Shown here piece after piece: positions 1-5,424 of a stretch of DNA of 6,089 nucleotides (the first letter of the stretch is position 1; every line of letters begins with the position of its first letter). This DNA is from CAXGUU01 sp964012875 (GTDB lineage: Bacteria; Pseudomonadota; Gammaproteobacteria; Ga0077536): assembly GCA_964012875.1 (NCBI GenBank), contig CAXGUU010000204.1, positions 1 through 6,089 on the forward strand, in the 5' to 3' direction. The translations under genes were made by a program, and so were the position numbers. Under the pieces are notes generated by a model. The model did not search any database. It was not told the DNA's origin and saw only the letters and a program-made list of their open reading frames with translations.

Positions 1-1114
1 ATGGTAGGAGCCTGGCCAAATCCGCCGCTTCGACGGTAGCACCGCCCCAGATTCTTAACCCCGGCGGCGCATTGCGATAGCCGTTGATATCGTAGGCCAC
101 ATCCTCCGCGTCAAGCAGAGCCGACATGCGCTTGGTGAAATCGGCCTGGGCATCACCGTCCAGTTGCGTGAACCAGCCGGCGCAAATGCTTAAACAAATT
201 GACGTACTCGATCGTTCCGCCGGCGTCGGGGTCAGAAATTCGATCCATGGCGTTTTATCAACCCAGGCTTCAAGCACTGACAGGTTCTGACGTGATCGCG
301 TGATCAGCCCGTTTAAACCGCCATTCGATTCAGACCAGTTCAAGGCATCGAGATAATCTTCGACGCAGAGCATCGACGGCGTGTTGATTGTCGCACCTTC
401 GAACAGGGCGGCATCCAGCTTACCCTTCTTGGTCATGCGAAAAAGCTTTGGCAACGCGCGCGGTGGCACATAGGACTCGAGGCGTTCGACCGCACGGGGG
501 CTTAGCACGATGACCCCGTGCGCTGCTTCGCCACCCAGAACTTTCTGCCAGGAAAATGTAACCACATCCAGCCTGGGCCACGGCAATTCCATTGCAAACG
601 CTGCGGATGTGGCGTCACAGATCGTGAGGCCTTCACGATCGTCAGCGATCCAGTCACCATTCGGCAACCGTGTCCCCGAAGTCGTTCCGTTCCAGACAAA
701 CACGACATCACGCGAGAAATCGACCGCACTCAGATCCGGTAGCTGGCCATAGGGCGCGACAAACTTCCGCGCGTCCTCGATTTGCAGCACATCGAGAACG
801 TCAGTCACCCATTCCTGGCCGAAACTTTCCCACGCCAAGACATCCACACCGCGCTCCCCGAGCAGACTCCACAGCGCCATTTCGACAGCGCCTGTATCTG
901 ATCCCGGCACAATCGCGATGCGATAGCCCTCGGGCACACCGAGGACCTCGCCGGTGCGATCGATCGCCGACTTCAAGCGCGCCTTGCCAGGTTTGGAACG
1001 GTGTGAGCGCCCGACCAGGGCGTCCCCCAGCACGCTGGCAGACCAGCCGGGACGCTTGGGGCAAGGTCCCGATGAAAAGCAGGGATTTTCAGGTTTTACA
1101 GTCGGTTTTTCCAT
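1..1114 (-). CDS. serC: Phosphoserine aminotransferase (SerC), 3' end cut by window edge
   Basis: PLP-dependent class V aminotransferase that converts 3-phosphohydroxypyruvate and glutamate to phosphoserine and 2-oxoglutarate, the second step of cytosolic serine synthesis. The frame is open from ATG at 1114 to the edge (371 codons seen). It begins MEKPTVKPENPCFSSGPCPK and carries GRSHRSKPGK (35-44), a WNGTTSG segment (141-147), the acidic PLP-ring contact in TICDATSAA (164-172) and the PLP lysine K191 in SWQKVLGGEAAHG. FEGATINTPSMLCVEDYLDAL (238-258) is also typical. These match the Methanosarcina/alphaproteobacterial SerC type rather than the E. coli type. From the family length of roughly 370-390 residues I infer that about 20 residues are missing. 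An AAAAGGTG ribosome-binding site (1129-1122) supports the start. It is co-directional with the monooxygenase operon but separated by 139 bp and probably has its own promoter; it is a housekeeping neighbour, not a partner. No frameshift was seen. Confidence 0.93.
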   Translation of the reverse strand, partial: MEKPTVKPENPCFSSGPCPKRPGWSASVLGDALVGRSHRSKPGKARLKSAIDRTGEVLGVPEGYRIAIVPGSDTGAVEMALWSLLGERGVDVLAWESFGQEWVTDVLDVLQIEDARKFVAPYGQLPDLSAVDFSRDVVFVWNGTTSGTRLPNGDWIADDREGLTICDATSAAFAMELPWPRLDVVTFSWQKVLGGEAAHGVIVLSPRAVERLESYVPPRALPKLFRMTKKGKLDAALFEGATINTPSMLCVEDYLDALNWSESNGGLNGLITRSRQNLSVLEAWVDKTPWIEFLTPTPAERSSTSICLSICAGWFTQLDGDAQADFTKRMSALLDAEDVAYDINGYRNAPPGLRIWGGATVEAADLARLLP

Positions 1115-1154
1115 CGGCCGGCACCTTTTGCGGCAGTGCAATATAAGGCCGCGT

Positions 1155-1182
1155 ATTCTACCCGCCGCACCTTGTTATGCAA
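1155..1182 (-). promoter_or_regulatory. Candidate sigma70 promoter for serC
   Basis: On the minus strand, TTGCAT (1182-1177) and TAGAAT (1160-1155) are separated by 16 bp. The -10 hexamer matches 5 of 6 consensus bases; the -35 matches only its TTG. The predicted start near 1148 leaves a leader of about 33 nt before the serC ATG at 1114, including the AAAAGGTG ribosome-binding site. This would let serC be expressed independently of the monooxygenase operon. It is a pattern match only. Confidence 0.4.
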
Positions 1183-1199
1183 CGTGGGCGAACACGCAC

Positions 1200-1225
1200 G
1201 CAGGCGCTTTCAGCTGCGCGCCCGC
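1200..1225 (-). terminator. Weak GC-rich hairpin downstream of the reductase gene
   Basis: Arms GCAGGCGC (1200-1207) and GCGCCCGC (1218-1225) can pair with one mismatch around a 10-nt loop, starting about 30 bp after the reductase stop codon. There is no T-tract on the minus strand after it, so it is not a standard intrinsic terminator. It may be a weak terminator, a 3'-end stabilising stem, or chance in GC-rich DNA. Confidence 0.2.
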
Positions 1226-1253
1226 TATCATCTCGGGCCGGCCGAATGGCCTG

Positions 1254-2270
1254 TCAGACGTCCTGGGTCGCCGAGTGAAACTTGTCGTAGTGGAGTTCGC
1301 CGTCACGGATGCCTTTCGCTTCCAGCAGCGTGCCCACGGTTTCACACATCTCCGGGGAACCACATACATACGCGGTCATCGCGCTGGCATCAGGAATATC
1401 CGACTGAATCGACTGTGTCACGCGTCCGCGCGGACCAATCCAGTCGTCCGCAGCCTGGGTCAGGCAGATTGAAATCTTCGACAACTCTTCGCGCGGCATC
1501 CACTCCCTGATCCCGCTTACCATTTCAGGAATGTCATCGCTACCGCGTGCCCCATAAAAAACAAAGCTAGCGCGATTGCCGTCTTCACGTGCCAGTACCT
1601 TCAGCATCGACAGAATTGGTGCGATTCCCGAGCCTGTCGCGACCATGAGCAAATCCTCCTCACCGTCCCGCAGGTAGCTCTTGCCGTAGGGCCCGCGCAC
1701 CGAAATCTGGGCGCCGGGTGCAAGGGTCGGCAGATCTCCGGAAAAGGCGCCACCGTCGTGATGTTTGATCACGAATTCAAGCTGATCGGCATTAGCCGGA
1801 TCCGACGCCACCGAATACGAACGCCACACATCCTGCCCGCTCAATTGAAGCTCAACGAATTGTCCGGCGTAAAACGCCAGCGGCGCATCGAGATCAAGCG
1901 TCAGGTGCCATAGCAGATTTGACACCTGTTCGATGCGAGCGACTGTCCCTGCACGGGATTCGGGCGTCAGGTGGGGTTTGGCCTTTGCGTCCGGCAGGTC
2001 TTTTGATTCGATCACCAGATCGGTCAGCGGTGTCGCGCAGCACAACAGACCATAGCCATCTTCGCGCTCCTCGTCGGAAAGGGAGTAGATTGAGGCTTCG
2101 CCGAAATCAACATCACCGTCTTCGAGGAAGTACTTGCAGGCTGAGCATCGTCCGTGGCGGCAGCCGTAGTCTATATCCACCCCCTGGCGCAGGGCAGCAT
2201 CGAGGACGGTTTCGCCGTCCTCGATGTCAAAGGTGGTATCGCTATCAGTCAGGCGGGCAGTGAACGCCAT
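1254..2270 (-). CDS. SDIMO reductase (2Fe-2S / FAD / NAD(P)H oxidoreductase)
   Basis: A 338-residue electron-transfer component that would carry electrons from NAD(P)H through FAD and a 2Fe-2S cluster to the diiron hydroxylase. Three domains are visible. Residues 1-90 are a plant-type ferredoxin with C37-x4-C42-x2-C45 in YGCRHGRCSACKY and the fourth ligand at C77 in GLLCCATP. Residues about 105-200 are an FAD-binding barrel with the flavin motif RSYS (150-153) and GPYGKSYL (193-200). Residues about 205-338 are a nucleotide-binding domain with ATGSGIAPILSML (211-223), YVCGSPEMC (301-309) and the usual terminal HYDKF. Length and order match MmoC, DmpP and PrmB-type reductases. The ATG at 2270 is preceded by AAGGG with a 10-nt spacer. 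It is last in the operon, after a 176-bp gap, and has no internal defects. Which hydroxylase it serves is inferred from position. Confidence 0.95.
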   Translation of the reverse strand: MAFTARLTDSDTTFDIEDGETVLDAALRQGVDIDYGCRHGRCSACKYFLEDGDVDFGEASIYSLSDEEREDGYGLLCCATPLTDLVIESKDLPDAKAKPHLTPESRAGTVARIEQVSNLLWHLTLDLDAPLAFYAGQFVELQLSGQDVWRSYSVASDPANADQLEFVIKHHDGGAFSGDLPTLAPGAQISVRGPYGKSYLRDGEEDLLMVATGSGIAPILSMLKVLAREDGNRASFVFYGARGSDDIPEMVSGIREWMPREELSKISICLTQAADDWIGPRGRVTQSIQSDIPDASAMTAYVCGSPEMCETVGTLLEAKGIRDGELHYDKFHSATQDV

Positions 2271-2446
2271 AGCTGGTAAACCCTTAACAAGTGTTCAAAC
2301 GAACCGTGATGAACGGCTCGTCCTGTTGAAAAGCGCAGTTCGTGTGTGTCCGGGCAGGCGCCGCGAGGCAGCCCGCCACACGCCGTCGACAAGCAGCATA
2401 TCGAGTGTCGCCGTAGGCACTACAGCAAGTGTTTCTGAGACCGCTT
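2271..2446. other. 176-bp gap inside the operon with two predicted hairpins
   Basis: This is the only sizeable gap in an otherwise overlapping operon; it separates the coupling-protein stop from the reductase start. Two stems are visible. One is GTGTG/CACAC plus CGGGC/GCCCG (2344-2355 with 2371-2381), with a 2-versus-1-nt internal bulge and a GC-rich 15-nt loop. The other is GAACCGT (2301-2307) with ACGGCTC (2313-2319) around GATGA, forming 7 pairs on the minus-strand transcript if one G-U is allowed. Neither is followed by a T-tract. I found no convincing gene or promoter here. The stems may set relative reductase expression through RNA processing, stability or partial termination. Confidence 0.4.
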
Positions 2447-2755
2447 CTAGGCCACCTCGGTATCGATACCGGTGACGTCGGAGGTTACGCGAAAGAACGT
2501 CGGCTCAGTAATCACCCGTCCGACGAAGGTCGACATGATTACTAACCATTCACTGAGCGCTATCGGCTCACCCAATTCTTCGCCGACACGATTCATGTCA
2601 ATAACGATTTCGTCGTCGGCAGACAGGTGCCAGTAGGTGCCCTGATCCGTAATTGTAACCTCCGGACTGTCGGCGCGTACCACGTCAAGCGTGGCATCGG
2701 CCTCGTCGCCTTTCATCAGTACAACAACGACGTGTTCATTTGCTTGGACGCCCAT
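2447..2755 (-). CDS. SDIMO coupling/effector protein, MmoB/DmpM family
   Basis: A small cofactor-free protein of 102 residues that would bind the hydroxylase and tune substrate and oxygen access and electron transfer at the diiron site. The size, and the core from VVVVLMKGDEADATLDVV (9-26) through VTITDQGTYWHLSADDEIVID (33-53) to an ending around LSEWLVIMSTFVGRVI (67-82), fit the MmoB/DmpM family (Pfam MmoB_DmpM). It has no cysteine, signal peptide or membrane segment. The ATG overlaps the beta-subunit stop as TAATG, and a GGGGA site lies 6 nt upstream, so its translation is probably coupled to that of beta. Family assignment rests on size, pattern and position between two SDIMO genes; the position makes it near certain. 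Confidence 0.9.
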   Translation of the reverse strand: MGVQANEHVVVVLMKGDEADATLDVVRADSPEVTITDQGTYWHLSADDEIVIDMNRVGEELGEPIALSEWLVIMSTFVGRVITEPTFFRVTSDVTGIDTEVA

Positions 2756-3789
2756 TAGTTGTCCCCGTCGAGACCAAGCTCACCGGTCAATGCTGCCTGC
2801 GCTGCAACAGCTGCTTCGAGCTCAGCATCGAAGTCAACGTCCGCTTTTGACATGCGCCGGGCGATGGGAGCCAGACTGCGGGCAGCATCGATCACACGCG
2901 GCCGCCACGTATCCATCCAGCCGACAATGACCTCGCGGTTTGACGCGCATTCGTCGATGTCATCGGCCGTCACCATCTTCACCAGTTCCTTGCTGTACTC
3001 GAGGTTGCGACGACGGTCACGCTCCGCCGTCATTAGGATGAGCGGCGTTACCGCGTCACCATGCAGAGGCGCCGGTTTGCGTACCAGCGTGTCCCAGGCG
3101 ATCCGACTCAAGATCGGGGCGACAACAAGATTAACGACGAGCGTCTGTTCAGCCCAGTCTTCGGTCATGATGAGGTCTTCAACCAGGTTTCGTGACGGCT
3201 GGTAGATCGGATCATCTGTCCACAAATCCTTGGCACCACGGTCTTCGAAACCCTCGACATTAAGTTCGATTTCCAGCAGGTGTGCGACCACCGCCTGCGC
3301 GAGGCGCATGTGATCGAATGACTGGAAGCAAATTGCGTTGCCGAGGGAATCGGACAGCGCCTCGCGTTGCGCCGGCGAGAAAGCCCGAAACAGGCCATAT
3401 TCAAAAAATGACCAAGCGCGGTAGTGTTTGCCGAGGATTTCAGTGAGCCAGCCGGGGGCGATCTCGCGGAACATGCCGTCCGCGACCGCATCCTCGGTGA
3501 TGCGCTCGATAGACCTTTCCTGTTCCGCCTGCAGGCGCACATAGCTCCTCTGCCACAATTGCGCGGGATCGCGAAACACGAACCAGTCGGGGTGTTTGAG
3601 GGCCGTGCGCTCGGCTTCCCACCACGACCGGCCGTCCGGGCCGCGCAGGAAGGTTGTACCGACATCAAACCCACCCGGCTCCCATTGCTGGTGGACGGTG
3701 ACCGCCTCGTATTCCGTCAGCCGCCTTTTTCGCGGCTTGATGAAGGTAAAGTCGCGCGGCTCGTTCGCGGTCGCGCTTTGAGTGGTCAC
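2755..3789 (-). CDS. SDIMO hydroxylase small (beta) subunit
   Basis: The 344-residue beta subunit of the alpha2-beta2-type hydroxylase: a helical, ferritin-like relative of alpha without metal ligands that scaffolds the complex. Typical beta-subunit segments are visible: the N-terminal KPRKRRLTEYEAVTVHQQ (18-35), the FRDPAQLWQRSYVRLQAEQE stretch (72-91), the EYGLFRAF helix (130-137) and DHMRLAQAVVAHLLEIE (159-175). The two ExxH metal motifs of alpha are absent, as expected. Length matches PrmC, MmoY and DmpL-type subunits. It starts at GTG (3789), overlapping the alpha stop as GTGA, with AGAGG 7 nt upstream. It ends in TAATG with the coupling protein, so alpha, beta and coupling protein form one translationally coupled block. 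The last 30 residues are Ala/Glu/Asp-rich and probably a helical tail. Confidence 0.95.
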   Translation of the reverse strand: MTTQSATANEPRDFTFIKPRKRRLTEYEAVTVHQQWEPGGFDVGTTFLRGPDGRSWWEAERTALKHPDWFVFRDPAQLWQRSYVRLQAEQERSIERITEDAVADGMFREIAPGWLTEILGKHYRAWSFFEYGLFRAFSPAQREALSDSLGNAICFQSFDHMRLAQAVVAHLLEIELNVEGFEDRGAKDLWTDDPIYQPSRNLVEDLIMTEDWAEQTLVVNLVVAPILSRIAWDTLVRKPAPLHGDAVTPLILMTAERDRRRNLEYSKELVKMVTADDIDECASNREVIVGWMDTWRPRVIDAARSLAPIARRMSKADVDFDAELEAAVAAQAALTGELGLDGDN

Positions 3790-5318
3790 GCCGCGACCTC
3801 TACTTCATCGACCGCCAAATCACGCAACGGATCGCGCAGTTCGATCTTGAGCGCCCGGATGTCATCCACAGTCCATGGTTTGTCCCATTTCAAGGTCGGC
3901 TGTGCGATGAGCGTCTTACCGTCTTCGCGCAGGAAACCACCCTGCTCGATAAAATCCGCCATGTCGACGCCGTCAAACTCCTCGAATAAAGTCGGGTTGC
4001 CGAGGTATCGATGTGGTTCTTCGCGGAAAATGTGCTCGCAGGCCTCTGAGCAGAACGCGAGCTTCTTGTCGTTGATCATGCGAACCCGCAACGTGGCAAT
4101 GTCAGGCCGCGGCAGCGCACACGGCATGTGGCAGGTATTGCACAGCGGTGGCAGCTTGTCGAACAGCTGCATCGGGATCATGCCTTCCTTCGGGTCAGCG
4201 ATACGCGCGTAGTCTTCCCAGAATCCGCCGAAGTGGTTGTACCAGCCCGGGTATTTCTTCTCGAACCATTCAAAGTCACGTTCGGTCATCGGGTCGAAGC
4301 GCCAGAACATCATCGGCCAGGCTGCAGCGATCAGCATCATCGCGGTATGACCGACCCACGGCATGTTTGCGCGCGCCGAATCGAACCAGCGCGGCGCCTT
4401 CAGGCCAAACGGTTCCAGCTTCGCGATATACGCACCGGCCCAGTCGTTGGCGATCCACTCTTCCCACTTCTCGAGGTAGGAACTCGAGCGGTTTTCCTGA
4501 AAATAATCGTAGACCGCGCCCAGAAAGGGATCGAGAAAGTTGTGCTGACGCCAGAACGCCCGGTCGAAGTCTTTTTCAAGATGCTCGAGATTGTCAGGGT
4601 TGGACACCACGGCTGCGAGGGTGGAGTAGCCGTTCGCCATGTGTCGTGCTTCATCGGACTGTACGGAGAGAAAGACGGTTGGCGTGGTTTCGTCGCCGTT
4701 GGCGGCAGCAATCTCGGTCACTGCGACAAACAAGGGGTTGGTGTACGCAGTTTCCGTAACAACCTGCAGGTTAATCGCCCCCTCGATTGGGTCTGCATTG
4801 AAAAATCCGGAGAGTGCACCCTGGCCGGCGCGTGCCTGAATGGTGCGTGAACGCAGTTTGAAACCCTGGGAAAATCCTTGGGGGTCAGGCGCGTGTTTGG
4901 CGAAGTAGCGTGCCAGGTGCGCCTGCTGGTTGACGTGCCGAACCTCATCGATGGTCTGGGCCAGGTAGCCCTGGCGCAGCTCGGCGTTGTCGACGGTGTC
5001 AATCAACTGACCGCAACTCTTCATCGCGGCGTACTCACCGAAGCAGGTGATCGGTAAGACGAGCTTCATGATTTCCATCCAGCGCTCGGAGGCTTTGCCC
5101 GGCATACCGGAACGCGCAATCACGTCCGACATCGCCCCGTACTGGCGGTCGTCTTTTTCCTGCTCCATCGAGCAGTAATCGCGAATCAGGTGGCGAAACG
5201 GATCCTTCGTTTTCGGCGGAATCTTGTAACGCGTCGGATAACGTTTCGGCTTGTCGTTGTACGAAAAAGACCAGTCGAAGTCTTTTACGCGCTCATGAGT
5301 TTCAACAATGTTTTTCAT
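3786..5318 (-). CDS. SDIMO hydroxylase large (alpha) subunit, PrmA-like
   Basis: The catalytic subunit (510 residues), holding the carboxylate-bridged diiron centre that activates O2. The six ligands are present: E95 in CFGEYA, E125 and H128 in DEVRH, E189 in VTETAYTNP, and E223 and H226 in SDEARH. T193, four residues after E189, corresponds to the active-site threonine of methane monooxygenase (T213). The ligand spacing and the ETAYTNPLFVAVTEIAAANGD and TVFLSVQSDEARH stretches resemble propane monooxygenase PrmA/MimA (SDIMO groups 5/6). Toward the C-terminus C393-x2-C396 and C423-x3-C427 in AFCSEACEHIF form a YHS-like segment, known from phenol hydroxylase and PrmA-type subunits. I chose the ATG at 5318, preceded by GGGG. 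A longer reading begins at TTG 5393 but lies inside the control region and adds 25 unlikely residues. It is first in the operon. Substrate is unknown: short alkanes, alkenes, ketones or cyclic ethers are all possible. Confidence 0.96.
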   Translation of the reverse strand: MKNIVETHERVKDFDWSFSYNDKPKRYPTRYKIPPKTKDPFRHLIRDYCSMEQEKDDRQYGAMSDVIARSGMPGKASERWMEIMKLVLPITCFGEYAAMKSCGQLIDTVDNAELRQGYLAQTIDEVRHVNQQAHLARYFAKHAPDPQGFSQGFKLRSRTIQARAGQGALSGFFNADPIEGAINLQVVTETAYTNPLFVAVTEIAAANGDETTPTVFLSVQSDEARHMANGYSTLAAVVSNPDNLEHLEKDFDRAFWRQHNFLDPFLGAVYDYFQENRSSSYLEKWEEWIANDWAGAYIAKLEPFGLKAPRWFDSARANMPWVGHTAMMLIAAAWPMMFWRFDPMTERDFEWFEKKYPGWYNHFGGFWEDYARIADPKEGMIPMQLFDKLPPLCNTCHMPCALPRPDIATLRVRMINDKKLAFCSEACEHIFREEPHRYLGNPTLFEEFDGVDMADFIEQGGFLREDGKTLIAQPTLKWDKPWTVDDIRALKIELRDPLRDLAVDEVEVAA

Positions 5319-5376
5319 GTCCAAGTACCCCGCCCAATGAAGGTATATACAGTACGGAAGGCGAAAATTGACCGGA

Positions 5377-5393
5377 AGCTGATACAGTGCCAA
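5377..5393 (-). promoter_or_regulatory. Candidate sigma54 (-24/-12) promoter for the monooxygenase operon
   Basis: Reading the minus strand from 5393, TTGGCACTGTATCAGCT fits the RpoN consensus YTGGCAC-N5-TTGCW closely. The -24 half TTGGCAC is perfect, the invariant GG (5391-5390) and GC (5379-5378) are exactly 10 bp apart, and only the TT of the -12 half is replaced by CA. Transcription would begin near 5366, giving a leader of about 48 nt before the alpha ATG at 5318. No good sigma70 pair stands out. The best alternative -10 is TATATA (5349-5344), without a recognisable -35. The match is by eye and unscored. Confidence 0.4.
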
Positions 5394-5400
5394 TGTTTAG

Positions 5401-5421
5401 GTCATTTCATGACAAAATGAC
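5401..5421. repeat. Inverted repeat GTCATTT-N7-AAATGAC, possible operator
   Basis: Perfect 7-bp arms (5401-5407 and 5415-5421) flank a 7-bp centre, CATGACA, in the divergent control region. The repeat ends 3 bp before the regulator ATG at 5425 and lies 8 bp upstream of the sigma54-like element. A protein bound here could affect both directions. An overlapping direct repeat is also visible: TTCATGAC (5406-5413) and TTCATGGC (5422-5429), 16 bp apart, a layout more usual for AraC-family sites. Operator function is inferred from position and symmetry only. Confidence 0.4.
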
Positions 5422-5424
5422 TTC

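Noticed and set aside
510..1146. Overlapping open frames on the plus strand (510-752, 670-1146) and on minus frames within serC
   Set aside because: They are out-of-frame shadows of serC, which is open over its whole length and carries recognisable SerC motifs. Their translations are Arg/Pro/Ser-rich and match nothing.
1240..1251. GGCC-GAAT-GGCC stem next to the reductase stop as a terminator
   Set aside because: A 4-bp stem with no T-tract in GC-rich sequence is too weak to call.
2295..2420. A 41-codon minus-strand reading frame (GTG 2420 to TGA 2295) in the operon gap
   Set aside because: It has no ribosome-binding site, is Arg/Ser-rich as random GC-rich frames are, overlaps both hairpins, and matches no family I recognise. 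It could be kept only if conserved in relatives.
2288..2433. Direct repeat CAAGTGTT at 2288-2295 and 2426-2433, bracketing most of the operon gap like a target-site duplication
   Set aside because: An 8-bp repeat within 176 bp is expected by chance roughly once in four such regions, and the bracketed 130 bp has no terminal inverted repeats.
3424..4850. Long plus-strand frames opposite the hydroxylase genes (3424-4212, 4128-4850)
   Set aside because: They lie antisense to strongly conserved alpha and beta coding sequence, span gene boundaries, and show no domain or ribosome-binding site.
5319..5393. Extending the alpha subunit upstream to the TTG at 5393 (25 extra residues)
   Set aside because: The extension starts with a rare codon inside the sigma54-like element, has no ribosome-binding site, and the added residues do not resemble PrmA-type N-termini. 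The ATG at 5318 gives the expected length and a usable GGGG site.
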